Assembly (NCBI RefSeq): GCF_031082405.1
Contig: NZ_JAVHJU010000007.1
Coordinates: 248,001-312,000 of the forward strand
Direction of reading: 5' to 3'
Length of the DNA: 64,000 nucleotides
DNA from: Amycolatopsis sp. A133
Lineage (GTDB): Bacteria > Actinomycetota > Actinomycetes > Mycobacteriales > Pseudonocardiaceae
In this document: positions 1-8,178 of the stretch, piece after piece
Layout of the letters: each line of letters opens with the position of its first letter
Numbering within the stretch: the first letter of the stretch is position 1
Made by a program: the position numbers and the translations under genes
Notes under the pieces: generated by a model
What the model saw: the letters and a program-made list of their open reading frames with translations, nothing else
What the model was told of the DNA's origin: nothing
Database searches by the model: none

Positions 1-1500
1 GTGGGCCGTCGGCTCGTCGAGCAGGAGCAGCCAGGCGCCGTGGCGCACCCGTTCCAGTGCCCGGGCGACGGCGACGCGCTGACGCTGGCCCGATGACAGC
101 TGCGACACCGGCCGATCGGCCAATCCGGCCAGCCCGAGTTCGGCGAGCACCGCGCCGGAGGAGCCGACCTCCTCGCGGACCGTGCCGCCGGCGAACACCG
201 GCGACTGCGGCACCCAAGCGACCTGCTCGCGCCAGCGCGCGAGGTCGGCGTCGGCGAGGTTCGTCGAGCCGACCGTGACGGCGCCGTCGTGCGCCGGGAC
301 AAAACCGAGCAGCGCCGAGAGCGTCGTCGACTTGCCGCCGCCGCTCGGGGCGCGGAGCCAGACCGTCTCACCGGGCCGGACCGTGAACGATTCACCGTCC
401 GGCGCGAAGCCGCCGCGTCGCGCCACCCGCAGCGACGACACCCGCAGCTCGCCCGGCGCCGGGATCGCGGTCCCCGCGGGGCGCACCGGCAGCGCCAGCA
501 GGTCGGCGACGCGCCGGACCGCTTCGACGCCGTCCTCGCTGGCGTGGAACGCGGCGCCGACCGCGCGCAGCGGCTGGTAGCACTCCGGCGCGAGGATCAG
601 CACGCCGAGCCCGATGGCCAGCGGCAGGTTGCCGCCCGCCAGCCGCACGCCGATCACCACCGCGACGAGCGCCACCGACAGCGTCGCGACCAGTTCGAGC
701 ACGAACGCCGAGGAGAAGGCGACCTTCAACGTCTTGAGCGTCGCGCGGCGGTGGCGTTCCGACAGCCGCCGGACGGTCTCGGCCTGCGCGCTCGCGCGGC
801 GGAACGCGGTCAGCACCGGCAGCACGCGCACGAGCTCCAGGAGCCGATCGGACATCCGGTGCGTCGCGTCGGTGGAACCCGCGACGCGGTCGGCGGTGTA
901 CTTGCCGACGAGGATGGCGAACATCGGCAGCAGCGGCACGGTCAGCGCGACGATCACGCCGGACGGCCAGTCGGCGAACAGGATCGCCGCACCCGCGCCG
1001 AGCGGCACGACGGCCGCCGTCACCAGGGCCGGGAGGTACTCGCGGAAGTAGGCGTCCAGCGCGTCGAGGCCGCGGGTGGTGAGCGCGGTCAGCTCGCCGT
1101 GGCCGCGCTGGGCGATCCACTCGGGACCCAGGCGCAGCGCGTGGTCGACGGCTTTGGCGCGCAACTCGCGCTGCGCGGTCGCGGCGGCGCGGGCGGAGAC
1201 CGTGCGCACCGCCCAGCCGGTCAGCGCGCGCGTCGCGACGAGCGCGAGCAGCGCGGCCAGCTGGGCGGTGCGTCCCCCGGAACCTGCTCCGACGATCGCC
1301 GCGAGGACGTCGGCGAGCAGGAACGCCTGTGCCACCAGCGTGGCGGCGTTGACGAACGAGAGGAAGCCCACCAGGGCCAGCGCCCGGCGCACGGACGGCA
1401 CGAGGGCCGGCAGTGCGCCGAGCGGGCCCTTTCCCGGCCGCGCCGAGTCCACTGTGGACTCCGAGGCGAGAAGGGTGGCGCGGCCGGGAAGCTTGCTCAT
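1..1500 (-). CDS. cydD: Thiol reductant ABC exporter CydD (3' end outside window)
   Basis: Half-transporter that exports cysteine or glutathione-type thiols and is needed to assemble cytochrome bd. The 500 visible residues hold an N-terminal membrane domain (about residues 40-290), then an ATPase domain with Walker A APSGGGKST near 382-390, Q-loop VPQSPVF, signature LSSGQRQR near 466-473 and Walker B LLLLDEPTAH at 491-500. Translation runs off the left edge just after Walker B, so the H-loop and C-terminus are not seen. The start ATG overlaps the cydB stop as ATGA, which suggests translational coupling in a cydA-cydB-cydD operon. Some actinobacteria fuse CydD and CydC; the missing end leaves that open here. 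Confidence 0.9.
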   Translation of the reverse strand, partial: MSKLPGRATLLASESTVDSARPGKGPLGALPALVPSVRRALALVGFLSFVNAATLVAQAFLLADVLAAIVGAGSGGRTAQLAALLALVATRALTGWAVRTVSARAAATAQRELRAKAVDHALRLGPEWIAQRGHGELTALTTRGLDALDAYFREYLPALVTAAVVPLGAGAAILFADWPSGVIVALTVPLLPMFAILVGKYTADRVAGSTDATHRMSDRLLELVRVLPVLTAFRRASAQAETVRRLSERHRRATLKTLKVAFSSAFVLELVATLSVALVAVVIGVRLAGGNLPLAIGLGVLILAPECYQPLRAVGAAFHASEDGVEAVRRVADLLALPVRPAGTAIPAPGELRVSSLRVARRGGFAPDGESFTVRPGETVWLRAPSGGGKSTTLSALLGFVPAHDGAVTVGSTNLADADLARWREQVAWVPQSPVFAGGTVREEVGSSGAVLAELGLAGLADRPVSQLSSGQRQRVAVARALERVRHGAWLLLLDEPTAH

Positions 1501-2504
1501 GCGTGGACCGCCGCCGGAATGTGCTGGGTGCCGATGCGCTTGCGGAACACCCAGTACGTCCAGCCCTGGTAGATCAGCACCGCGGGCGCACCGAAGACGG
1601 CGACCCACGTCATCACGGTCAGCGTGTACGGGCTCGACGCGGCGCCCTCGATGGTCAGCGTGTTGGCCGCGTCGAGAGTCGAGGGCAGGACGTTCGGGAA
1701 CAGCGAACCGAACATGACCACCGCGGCCCCGGCGATGACGACGCCGAGCGCGGCGAACGCCTGCCCGTCGCGGTCGGCGCGCAGCCGCAGCCAGGCGACG
1801 ACCGCGGCGAGAGCACTGATCCCAAACGAGAGCAGCGTCCACAGCGTGCCGGAACGCCACTGGACGACCGAGAGGAACGCGACCATCGGCACCATGGCGA
1901 CCGGCAGCAGCCTCAACGCCAGGATGCGCGCGCGTTCTCGCAGGTCACCGCTGGTTTTCAGGGCGAGGAAGGCAGCACCGTGGGTGATCGAGAAGGCGGC
2001 GATGGCGAGGGCGCCGAGCAGGGTGTCCCAGCGGACGGCGGCGAACGCGGAGCCGACGCGGTTGCCGTCGGCGTCCAGCGGCAGGCCGAGGACGGTGGTC
2101 GCGAGGATGAGGCCGACGCCCAGCGGCGGGATCCACGAGCCGGCCATGATGACGCGGTCCCAGTTGCGCCGCCAGCGGTCGGAGTCGACCTTGCCGCGGT
2201 AGTCGAAGGCGACGCCGCGGCCGATGAGGGCGAGCAGCACGAGCAGGAGCGGCAGGTAGGCGGCCGAGAACAGCCCGGCGTACCAGGCGGGGAAGGCGGC
2301 GAACATCGCTCCGCCGGCAACGATGAGCCAGACCTCGTTGCCGTCCCAGACGGGCCCGATGGTGTTGACCATGACGCGGCGTTCGGTGTTGTTCTTGGCG
2401 AGAACGGGCAGCAGCATGCCGACGCCGAAGTCGAAACCTTCGAGGAAGAGGTAGCCGAGCCAGAAGAAGGCGATGACGGCGAACCAGGCGATTTCGAGGG
2501 TCAT
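1497..2504 (-). CDS. cydB: Cytochrome bd ubiquinol oxidase subunit II
   Basis: Membrane subunit of the high-oxygen-affinity terminal oxidase. The 335-residue protein begins MTLEIAWFAVIAFFWLGY and carries the family motif LEGFDFGVGMLLP near residues 23-35, followed by many hydrophobic segments; the length is normal for an actinobacterial CydB. The ATG at 2504 was chosen because GGAGG lies just upstream on the coding strand and the conserved N-terminus starts here; an in-frame start 13 codons earlier would add an unrelated tail. It follows cydA and overlaps cydD by 4 nt. Confidence 0.95.
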   Translation of the reverse strand: MTLEIAWFAVIAFFWLGYLFLEGFDFGVGMLLPVLAKNNTERRVMVNTIGPVWDGNEVWLIVAGGAMFAAFPAWYAGLFSAAYLPLLLVLLALIGRGVAFDYRGKVDSDRWRRNWDRVIMAGSWIPPLGVGLILATTVLGLPLDADGNRVGSAFAAVRWDTLLGALAIAAFSITHGAAFLALKTSGDLRERARILALRLLPVAMVPMVAFLSVVQWRSGTLWTLLSFGISALAAVVAWLRLRADRDGQAFAALGVVIAGAAVVMFGSLFPNVLPSTLDAANTLTIEGAASSPYTLTVMTWVAVFGAPAVLIYQGWTYWVFRKRIGTQHIPAAVHA

Positions 2505-2535
2505 CGGGCACCTCCGGCCGGCCGGTGGCCGGGAG

Positions 2536-2579
2536 TTATCCACAACGGGTTGAGTTGTCCACAGACGAACTGTGGGTAA
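2536..2579. promoter_or_regulatory. Cluster of three DnaA-box-like sites
   Basis: Three 9-mers lie in the 114-bp gap between cydB and cydA: TTATCCACA (2536-2544, +), TTGTCCACA (2555-2563, +) and TGTGGGTAA (2571-2579, which is TTACCCACA on the other strand). The first matches the general DnaA consensus and the second the form preferred by Streptomyces DnaA. No dnaA, dnaN, gyrB or AT-rich segment is nearby, so this is more likely a regulatory or titration site than an origin. Binding is inference. Confidence 0.45.
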
Positions 2580-2618
2580 CTCGTGCGAGTGGTCACATTG
2601 ACACTCATCGTCAACACC

Positions 2619-4094
2619 TCAGTAGGCGAACGCGAGGGTGTCCTCGCCCGGTTTGTCGGAGTCCGTTGGCTTCTGCGGGGGCATCACCGCGTCAACGCCG
2701 CCGCGGATGTACTTGCGCATCAGGTACAGCTCCACCACGCCGAGGGCGGCGTAAACGCTCGTCAGGGCGATCAGCGACGTCCACACCTCGCCCGTCGTCA
2801 CGTGGGAGACCGCCTGGGCCGTGAACATCCACACGCCGTCGACGCCCGTGGGGTTGGGCACGACCACGAACGGCTGACGCCCCATCTCGGTGAAGATCCA
2901 GCCGGCGCTGTTGCCCAGGAACGGCGTGGCGATGCCGCCGAGGACCAGCCAGGGGAACCAGCGGCGGCCCGGGATGCGGTCGCGGCGGGTCAGCCACAGG
3001 GCCAGGAGGCCGATGCCCGCCGAGACCGCGCCGAAGCCGATCATCGTGCGGAAGCCCCAGTACGTCACCGGCAGGTTCGGCACGTAGTCGATCGGCCGGC
3101 CGGCCAGCGAACCGAGCGCCGGGTCGTCCGGGTAGTTCGTGCCGTACTTGGCCTGGTACTCCGCAACGAGGTTCTCCACACCCTTGACCTCGGTGGTGAA
3201 GTCGTTGTGCGCCAAGAAGGAGAGCAACGCGGGCACGTTGAACGTCTTCACGTCTTCGCAGTTCGCGCCGGCCACGTCGCCGATCGCGATGATCGAGAAG
3301 CTCGCCGGCTTTTCCGTGTGGCACAACGCTTCCGCCGACGCCATCTTCATCGGCTGCTGCTCGAACATCAGCTTGCCCTGCGCGTCGCCGGTGATCGCGA
3401 GGACCGCGAACGCGGCCACGCCGACCCAGCCACCCAGTCGCAGCGAGGAACGCCAGACATCCTCGTGGTCGCCGCGCCGCCACAGGTGCCAGCCCGCGAC
3501 ACCCACCAGGAACGCCGCCGCCACCGAGAACGCGCCCGCGAGGGTGTGCGGGATCGCGGCCAGTGCCGTGTTGTTCGTCAGCACCGCCCAGATCGAGTTC
3601 ATGGTCGGCTTGCCGTTCTCGAACGTCACGCCGACCGGGTGCTGCATCCACGAGTTCGCGGCCAGGATGAAGTACGCCGAAGCCATCGTGGCCAGCGAAA
3701 ACGCCCACGCGCACGCCAGGTGCACCTTCTTCGGCAGCCGGTCCCAGCCGAAGATCCACAGGCCGAGGAACGTCGACTCGACGAAGAACGCGACGAGCCC
3801 TTCCATCGCGAGCGGCGCGCCGAAGACGTCGCCGACGAAGCGGGAGTAGGCGCTCCAGTTCATCCCGAACTGGAACTCCTGCACGATCCCGGTTACCACG
3901 CCCATGGCGAAGTTGACCAGCAGCAGCTTGCCCCAGAACTTGGTCATCTTCAGGTGCCGCAGCTCACCGGTGCGGACCCAGCGGGTCTGCATCGCCGCGA
4001 CCAGGATCGACAGCCCGATGGTCAGCGGGACCATCAGGAAGTGGTAGACGGTGGTGATGCCGAACTGCCACCGCGCTAGCTCAAGGACCTCCAC
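2619..4094 (-). CDS. cydA: Cytochrome bd ubiquinol oxidase subunit I
   Basis: Heme-carrying subunit of cytochrome bd, which oxidises quinol and reduces oxygen in the membrane. The N-terminus VEVLELARWQFGITTVYH places a histidine at residue 18, matching the axial heme ligand H19 of E. coli. The conserved GWIFTEMGRQPF segment is also present. The GTG at 4094 was chosen because conserved sequence starts there, giving 491 residues; no strong ribosome-binding site is seen, and an in-frame start at 4136 would add 14 residues. cydB follows after 114 bp containing DnaA-box-like sites. Confidence 0.93.
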   Translation of the reverse strand: MEVLELARWQFGITTVYHFLMVPLTIGLSILVAAMQTRWVRTGELRHLKMTKFWGKLLLVNFAMGVVTGIVQEFQFGMNWSAYSRFVGDVFGAPLAMEGLVAFFVESTFLGLWIFGWDRLPKKVHLACAWAFSLATMASAYFILAANSWMQHPVGVTFENGKPTMNSIWAVLTNNTALAAIPHTLAGAFSVAAAFLVGVAGWHLWRRGDHEDVWRSSLRLGGWVGVAAFAVLAITGDAQGKLMFEQQPMKMASAEALCHTEKPASFSIIAIGDVAGANCEDVKTFNVPALLSFLAHNDFTTEVKGVENLVAEYQAKYGTNYPDDPALGSLAGRPIDYVPNLPVTYWGFRTMIGFGAVSAGIGLLALWLTRRDRIPGRRWFPWLVLGGIATPFLGNSAGWIFTEMGRQPFVVVPNPTGVDGVWMFTAQAVSHVTTGEVWTSLIALTSVYAALGVVELYLMRKYIRGGVDAVMPPQKPTDSDKPGEDTLAFAY

Positions 4095-4165
4095 GTGGTC
4101 CAGCGTGCTCCGGGGCTGGTGACGCAGCCAGATCAACTGGTCCCGTTCGCGCCGGGACCAACGTC

Positions 4166-5125
4166 CTACCGCTGGTCGAGCGCCTTCCGCGCCTCGTCCG
4201 CCACGGCCCGCCGCGGGCCCGCGTCGCCGAGCTCCAGCACGTGCCGCAGGGCCAGCGCGTACGCGGTGTCGAACGCCTTGTCCGCGGCGACCGGGACGTC
4301 CGGCGGCACGCCGGTGCCCTCCCAGTTCTCCCCCGACGCCGGGTCGTACGAGCGGGCGATGGACACCGTCACGTCCAGGTAGGTGTCCACTTTGTACTGT
4401 TCACGCGGGTGGGCGCCGCCTCGCGTGACCTCGCCGACGGTCTTCGCGCGCCCCTGCCGCTGCAGCGAGAAGGCCAGGTCCTCACCACCGGAGAACGTCG
4501 CCGGGCCGGTGAGCACCCAGATCGGCTTGGTGCCGCCGAACTTCGGGCCCGGGACGTACGGCAGCGTCCACATCTGGGTGACGCGGTCGCCGTCGCGCTC
4601 GTAGATGTCGAGGTAGTGGGTCCGCTCGTCGACGAGGTAGCTCTGCAGGAACGCGCTCGTCTCCGGGGTGCCGCCGCGGTTGCGCCGCACGTCGAGCAGC
4701 AGCGCGTCGGCCGGCGCGACCAGCGTCATCGCGGCCGAGACCGCCGGCGCCGCGAGGTCGAGCGGGTAGAGCAGGGTCGTGTCGACGTAGCCGACGTTGC
4801 CCGGGAGCCGCCGCACCGACGCGATCCCGAAGTTCTCCAGCTCGGCCGCGCGCCGGAAGTCCTCCGAGGCGTACTCCGCGTCGCCGTCCTCGGCCACCGG
4901 CTCGGCGTGGTGCCGCAGCCGCAGGTGCTTGTCGTCGTTCACAGACTGGAGGTCGGCTGTGACGACCGTCGCGAATTCCGCGTCGCCGAGGTCCGCGTAC
5001 GCGCCTTCCTCGAGCCGCGCGCGAAGCACCTTCGCCAGCTTTTCGGCGACGTCCGGGAAGACGTAGTGCGCTTCCAGCCGGCGGATGACCTCTTCGACCT
5101 GCGCGGCGCGCGCCTGTGACCCCAT
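4166..5125 (-). CDS. S41-family (tail-specific/IRBP-like) peptidase
   Basis: Serine protease-like protein of 319 residues without a visible signal peptide. An N-terminal helical region (VEEVIRRLEAHYVFPDVAEK) matches the domain that precedes S41 cores. The core has LLLDVRRNRGGTPE, then GPATFSGGEDLAFSLQ with the likely nucleophilic serine in TFSGGED, and GRAKTVGEVTRGGAHP with a lysine. The ATG at 5125 has an AGG about 9 nt upstream; a GTG at 5149 is possible but lacks a ribosome-binding site. It lies 71 bp upstream of cydA in the same direction. Substrate unknown. Confidence 0.82.
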   Translation of the reverse strand: MGSQARAAQVEEVIRRLEAHYVFPDVAEKLAKVLRARLEEGAYADLGDAEFATVVTADLQSVNDDKHLRLRHHAEPVAEDGDAEYASEDFRRAAELENFGIASVRRLPGNVGYVDTTLLYPLDLAAPAVSAAMTLVAPADALLLDVRRNRGGTPETSAFLQSYLVDERTHYLDIYERDGDRVTQMWTLPYVPGPKFGGTKPIWVLTGPATFSGGEDLAFSLQRQGRAKTVGEVTRGGAHPREQYKVDTYLDVTVSIARSYDPASGENWEGTGVPPDVPVAADKAFDTAYALALRHVLELGDAGPRRAVADEARKALDQR

Positions 5126-5300
5126 GCCGAGGAACCTACCGCAGGCCACAACCGAAAATTAGGCACACCGAAGAAAATTGTGTGACACCCCTGGAAGTCA
5201 AATTCATGGCCGCCGATCGGGCAATTTCGCGGAAGCCATCAGCTTGCGGCTTTCCGAAGCGCGCCTTTATCGTTGCAGTGAAAGGGGCGAAAGAATACTC

Positions 5301-5900
5301 ATGACTGCCTCAATGGTGGCGTTGATCAGCGCGTTCGGCCTGGTCCTCGCCGTGGAGCTGCCGGACAAGACGCTGGTCGCGACCCTGGTGCTGACCACCC
5401 GTTTCCGCGGCTGGCCGGTTTTTGCCGGGGTGTGCGCCGCGTTCGCCGTGCAATGCGTCATCGCGGTCGCGTTCGGCAGCGTGTTGACGCTGTTGCCGGA
5501 CGTAGTCCTTTCGCTGGTCGTCGCCGCGATGTTCGGCCTCGGCGCTTTCATGCTCCTTCGCGAGGGATTCAGCGAAGCCGACGAAGCCGGCGAAGACGCT
5601 TCGCGCACCGGCCCCAAGGCGCTGTCCTTCACGCGCTCGGCGATGACGTCGTTCGGCGTGCTCTTCGCCGCCGAGTGGGGTGACGCGTCCCAGCTCGCGA
5701 CGGCGAGCCTCACCGCCCGGATCGGCAACCCGTTCGCCGTCGGCGTCGGTGCCTTCAGCGCGCTCGTCGTGGTCGCCGGGCTCGCCGTGTTCATCGGCGC
5801 GAAGCTCCGCAGCCGGATCCGGCCGAAGCTGATTCAGCGCTGCGCCGGGTTCGCGTTCGCCGGGTTCGCGGCGTTCGCCCTGCTCCAGCTGGCTTTCTGA
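5301..5900 (+). CDS. TMEM165/GDT1 (UPF0016) family cation transporter
   Basis: Membrane protein of 199 residues with six or so hydrophobic helices in two homologous halves. The family signature E-x-G-D-[KR/A]-[TS] appears as ELPDKT near residue 20 and EWGDASQ near 131. Known members export Mn2+ or Ca2+; the exact ion here is inference. A GGGG stretch lies about 12 nt before the ATG. The 150-bp leader was examined for a Mn2+ riboswitch (yybP-ykoY) but the conserved core was not recognisable. Confidence 0.85.
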   Translation: MTASMVALISAFGLVLAVELPDKTLVATLVLTTRFRGWPVFAGVCAAFAVQCVIAVAFGSVLTLLPDVVLSLVVAAMFGLGAFMLLREGFSEADEAGEDASRTGPKALSFTRSAMTSFGVLFAAEWGDASQLATASLTARIGNPFAVGVGAFSALVVVAGLAVFIGAKLRSRIRPKLIQRCAGFAFAGFAAFALLQLAF

Positions 5901-5927
5901 CCGCTCTCTCACAGGTTCACCCGGTAA

Positions 5928-5945
5928 CCTTTCGGAAACGAAAGG
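5928..5945 (+). promoter_or_regulatory. GNRA-loop hairpin overlapping the DUF998 ribosome-binding site
   Basis: CCTTTCG, loop GAAA, CGAAAGG: a 7-bp stem with a GNRA tetraloop. Its 3' arm runs into AAAGGGAG, the Shine-Dalgarno of the gene at 5957. It may end the upstream transcript, limit initiation, or both. A weaker stem, GGTT/AACC (5914-5929), overlaps the 5' arm and would compete with it. Confidence 0.4.
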
Positions 5946-5956
5946 GAGAGCACCAG

Positions 5957-6604
5957 GTGAACACGCCCTCGACTGCGGTCTCGCCGCTGCACGGCCGGAT
6001 CGCGCTCGGCGGCATCGGACTGGCCGTGGCCATCTCGATCGACCTGCACCTGCGGCTGTCCGGCCAGGTCAGCCCGATCTGGCAGACGCTGTCGGAGTAC
6101 GTCTACGGCAAGCTCGGCGCGTCCTCGGCCGCTCCCCTGTTCAGCGTCATGTGCCTGGCCCTGTCCCTCGGCTCGGTCGCGCTGCTCGCGGGCATCGCCA
6201 AGGCTCACCGCCCCGGCACCACCGCCGTCTGCGTCCTGCTCGGCGTCTGGGCGGCCGGACTGCTGGTGTGCGGGCTCGTGCCGGTCGACCCCGACGGGCA
6301 GGCGCGTTCGCTGTCCGGCCAGGTCCACAACATCGCCGCCCTCACGGCGTTCGTCGCCCTGCCGGCCGCCGCGTTCGTGCTGACGAAGAAGGGCCGCGAG
6401 CGCTGCCCCTGGGAGCCGCGCCGGACGACGATCCGGCGGCTGGCCACGGCGAGCTTCGCCAGCGTCGGCGTGGTGCTCGGCGGGTTCGTCCTCACCCTCG
6501 TCCTCGGCCCGGCCCAGCAGGACGTCACGCTGGGCCTCTTCGAGCGCCTGCTGTTCACCGTCGACGTCGCCCTGCTGCTGACGATGGTCCGGCCGCTGCG
6601 CTAA
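5957..6604 (+). CDS. DUF998 domain membrane protein
   Basis: Integral membrane protein of 215 residues with about six hydrophobic segments. The pattern SGQVSPIWQTLSEYVY near the N-terminus and GLVPVDPDG in mid-protein is typical of DUF998 proteins, whose function is unknown. The GTG start at 5957 has GGGAG upstream, overlapped by a small hairpin. The stop TAA shares the CTAA tetranucleotide at 6601-6604 with the stop of the convergent IclR gene. Confidence 0.75.
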   Translation: MNTPSTAVSPLHGRIALGGIGLAVAISIDLHLRLSGQVSPIWQTLSEYVYGKLGASSAAPLFSVMCLALSLGSVALLAGIAKAHRPGTTAVCVLLGVWAAGLLVCGLVPVDPDGQARSLSGQVHNIAALTAFVALPAAAFVLTKKGRERCPWEPRRTTIRRLATASFASVGVVLGGFVLTLVLGPAQQDVTLGLFERLLFTVDVALLLTMVRPLR

Positions 6605-7242
6605 CCCTCGGTCTTCAGGACGTCGGTCAGCCGGGCGGCGGCCGCGACGACCTGAGGGCCCACTTCGGCCGCCTTCAGCGGCTCCATCGAGACGACGCCG
6701 ACACTCGCCCGCAGCCCCGGTACCCCGCGCACCGGCGCCGCGACGCCGGACGCGCCCGCCTGGAGTTCGCCGGTCGAGGTCACCCAGCCGTCGCCGCCGG
6801 GGCGCAGGGTCATCGCCTTGCCGGCCGCACCGGCGGTCAGCGGATGCCGGCTGCCGACGCGGTAGGCGACGTGGAAGCTGGTCCACGACGGCTCGACGAC
6901 GGCCACCGCAAGCGCTTGCGGTCCTTGCGCGACCGACAGGTGCGCGGTCGCGCCGACCTTCTCGGCCAGCTCGCGCAGCACCGGCCCGGCCGCGTCCCGC
7001 AGCTGCGGGAGCACCTGCCCGGCCAGCCGGAGCAGCCCGACGCCGAGCCGGACCTTGGTGCCGTCGCGCCAGACCAGCCCGCGCTCCGACAGCGGCACGA
7101 GCAGCCGGTAGACGGCCGCGCGGCTGGCCCCGATGGCTACGGCCAGCTCGGAGATGGTCGCCGCGTCCCCGCCGGCGTCGGCCACTGCCTGCAGCAGCGC
7201 CAACCCCCGGTCGAGCGTCAGCGACCCCTCCCGGCCGGTCAC
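6601..7242 (-). CDS. IclR family transcriptional regulator
   Basis: DNA-binding regulator of 213 residues. An N-terminal winged helix-turn-helix (TISELAVAIGASRAAVYRLL, about residues 30-50) is followed by the IclR effector domain (from about 75, with AHLSVAQGPQALAVAVV). The GTG start overlaps the stop of the upstream gene as GTGA, so the two are probably translationally coupled. The pair is divergent from hmgA, which suggests control of homogentisate degradation; IclR members often control aromatic catabolism. The effector is unknown. Confidence 0.85.
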   Translation of the reverse strand: MTGREGSLTLDRGLALLQAVADAGGDAATISELAVAIGASRAAVYRLLVPLSERGLVWRDGTKVRLGVGLLRLAGQVLPQLRDAAGPVLRELAEKVGATAHLSVAQGPQALAVAVVEPSWTSFHVAYRVGSRHPLTAGAAGKAMTLRPGGDGWVTSTGELQAGASGVAAPVRGVPGLRASVGVVSMEPLKAAEVGPQVVAAAARLTDVLKTEG

Positions 7243-8132
7243 AGCAAGCCGAGTTCGCCCATGTCGGCGACGGGCTCGTCGAACGACGCCGCCGCGTAGG
7301 ACGCGAAGAGCGCCCGCACGGCCTTCGCCGCCGGTTCGGACAGCGCACGGGCCTCGTCGGCCAGCGTCTGCGCGTCGGTCGACTCCAGGGCGCCCCGGAC
7401 GTCACCGCCGGCGAGGCTGCGCGCGGAGGCGACGAGCAGGTTCAGGAAGCCGTGATGCACGAACCCGCTGTCCGGATCGGTGTGCCGGACCGCGCGGTGC
7501 AGGCTGTTCGTCGCCTTGAACGACGCCCCGGTGGACCCGCTGACGACGGCGAGGAAGTCCGCCACCTCGTCGACGCTGGGGAAGTTCTCGCCCGCCTGCC
7601 CGCCGCAGCGGATCTTCGGCCAGCTGCCGTGCTCGATCACCTTCCGGACGCCGTCGAGCCAGCCGACGCCGCGCCGCGGCTCGACCACCCGGATGACGTC
7701 CTCCGGGACGAACTCCGAGACGCGCTCCAGCCACACCTCGTCGACGTCCGACGGCGCGGGCATCTCGACCATCCGCAGCGCGAGCAGCTCACTGCGCGAC
7801 TCGACGATCGAGATGGCCTTCGGGACACCGCCCAGGCCGGTGTCGATGATCAGCGAAAGCGGCAGCGGCTGCTTCGGCTTGATCTTGATCAGCTCGGTGA
7901 TGAGCTCGGGCAACCTGGACGCCTGGCAGAGGAAAACCCCCAGTACACCGGCGTGTTCGGAGTCCCGGCTCGCGAAGTGCGCACGGAGCGCTTCGGGCAT
8001 GGCCGCACCGACCGGAGGGAACAGCGCCGAGTCGTCGACGAGCCTCGCGAACAGGGGAGGAATTCCACGGGGGCCGGGTGGCGTGAGTTCCACAGCGCTT
8101 GACACGACTGACACGCTAGTAGCGTACGACAT
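7239..8132 (-). CDS. Unknown protein coupled to the IclR regulator, beside hmgA
   Basis: Soluble 297-residue protein that I do not recognise. Alternating segments such as LSLIIDTGLGG, ALRMVEMPAPSD and WPKIRCGGQAGENFPSVDEV suggest an alpha/beta, possibly TIM-barrel, fold. A conserved-looking block FKATNSLHRAVRHTDP lies near residues 204-219. No signal peptide or membrane segment is seen. The ATG at 8132 lacks a ribosome-binding site, so translation may be leaderless or start further in. It ends in a 4-nt overlap with the IclR gene and is transcribed away from hmgA, so a role in homogentisate use or in sensing a pathway intermediate is an inference from position only. Confidence 0.7.
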   Translation of the reverse strand: MSYATSVSVVSSAVELTPPGPRGIPPLFARLVDDSALFPPVGAAMPEALRAHFASRDSEHAGVLGVFLCQASRLPELITELIKIKPKQPLPLSLIIDTGLGGVPKAISIVESRSELLALRMVEMPAPSDVDEVWLERVSEFVPEDVIRVVEPRRGVGWLDGVRKVIEHGSWPKIRCGGQAGENFPSVDEVADFLAVVSGSTGASFKATNSLHRAVRHTDPDSGFVHHGFLNLLVASARSLAGGDVRGALESTDAQTLADEARALSEPAAKAVRALFASYAAASFDEPVADMGELGLL

Positions 8133-8143
8133 CAGGACAAAAT

Positions 8144-8156
8144 CGTTCGCACAACG
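8144..8156. promoter_or_regulatory. Possible IclR operator in the hmgA divergent promoter
   Basis: CGTT-N5-AACG inverted repeat (CGTTCGCACAACG) in the 46-bp gap between the divergent hmgA and unknown genes. The arms are short, so chance is possible. The position suits a site read by the neighbouring IclR regulator. Confidence 0.3.
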
Positions 8157-8178
8157 GACACGTCAGAAGGGGACGTCG

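Noticed and set aside
289..1572. Open frame of 427 codons on the + strand over cydD
   Set aside because: The opposite strand carries intact ABC motifs (Walker A, signature, Walker B). The + frame is Arg/Gln/Gly-rich shadow sequence.
2536..2579. Origin of replication
   Set aside because: DnaA-box-like sites are present, but dnaA, dnaN, gyrB, rpmH and an AT-rich unwinding element are absent.
2583..4079. Open frame of 498 codons on the + strand over cydA
   Set aside because: It is antisense to a clear cytochrome bd subunit I and shows no domain.
5126..5300. Mn2+ (yybP-ykoY) riboswitch before the GDT1 gene
   Set aside because: The gene type makes it tempting, but the conserved riboswitch core was not recognisable in the leader.
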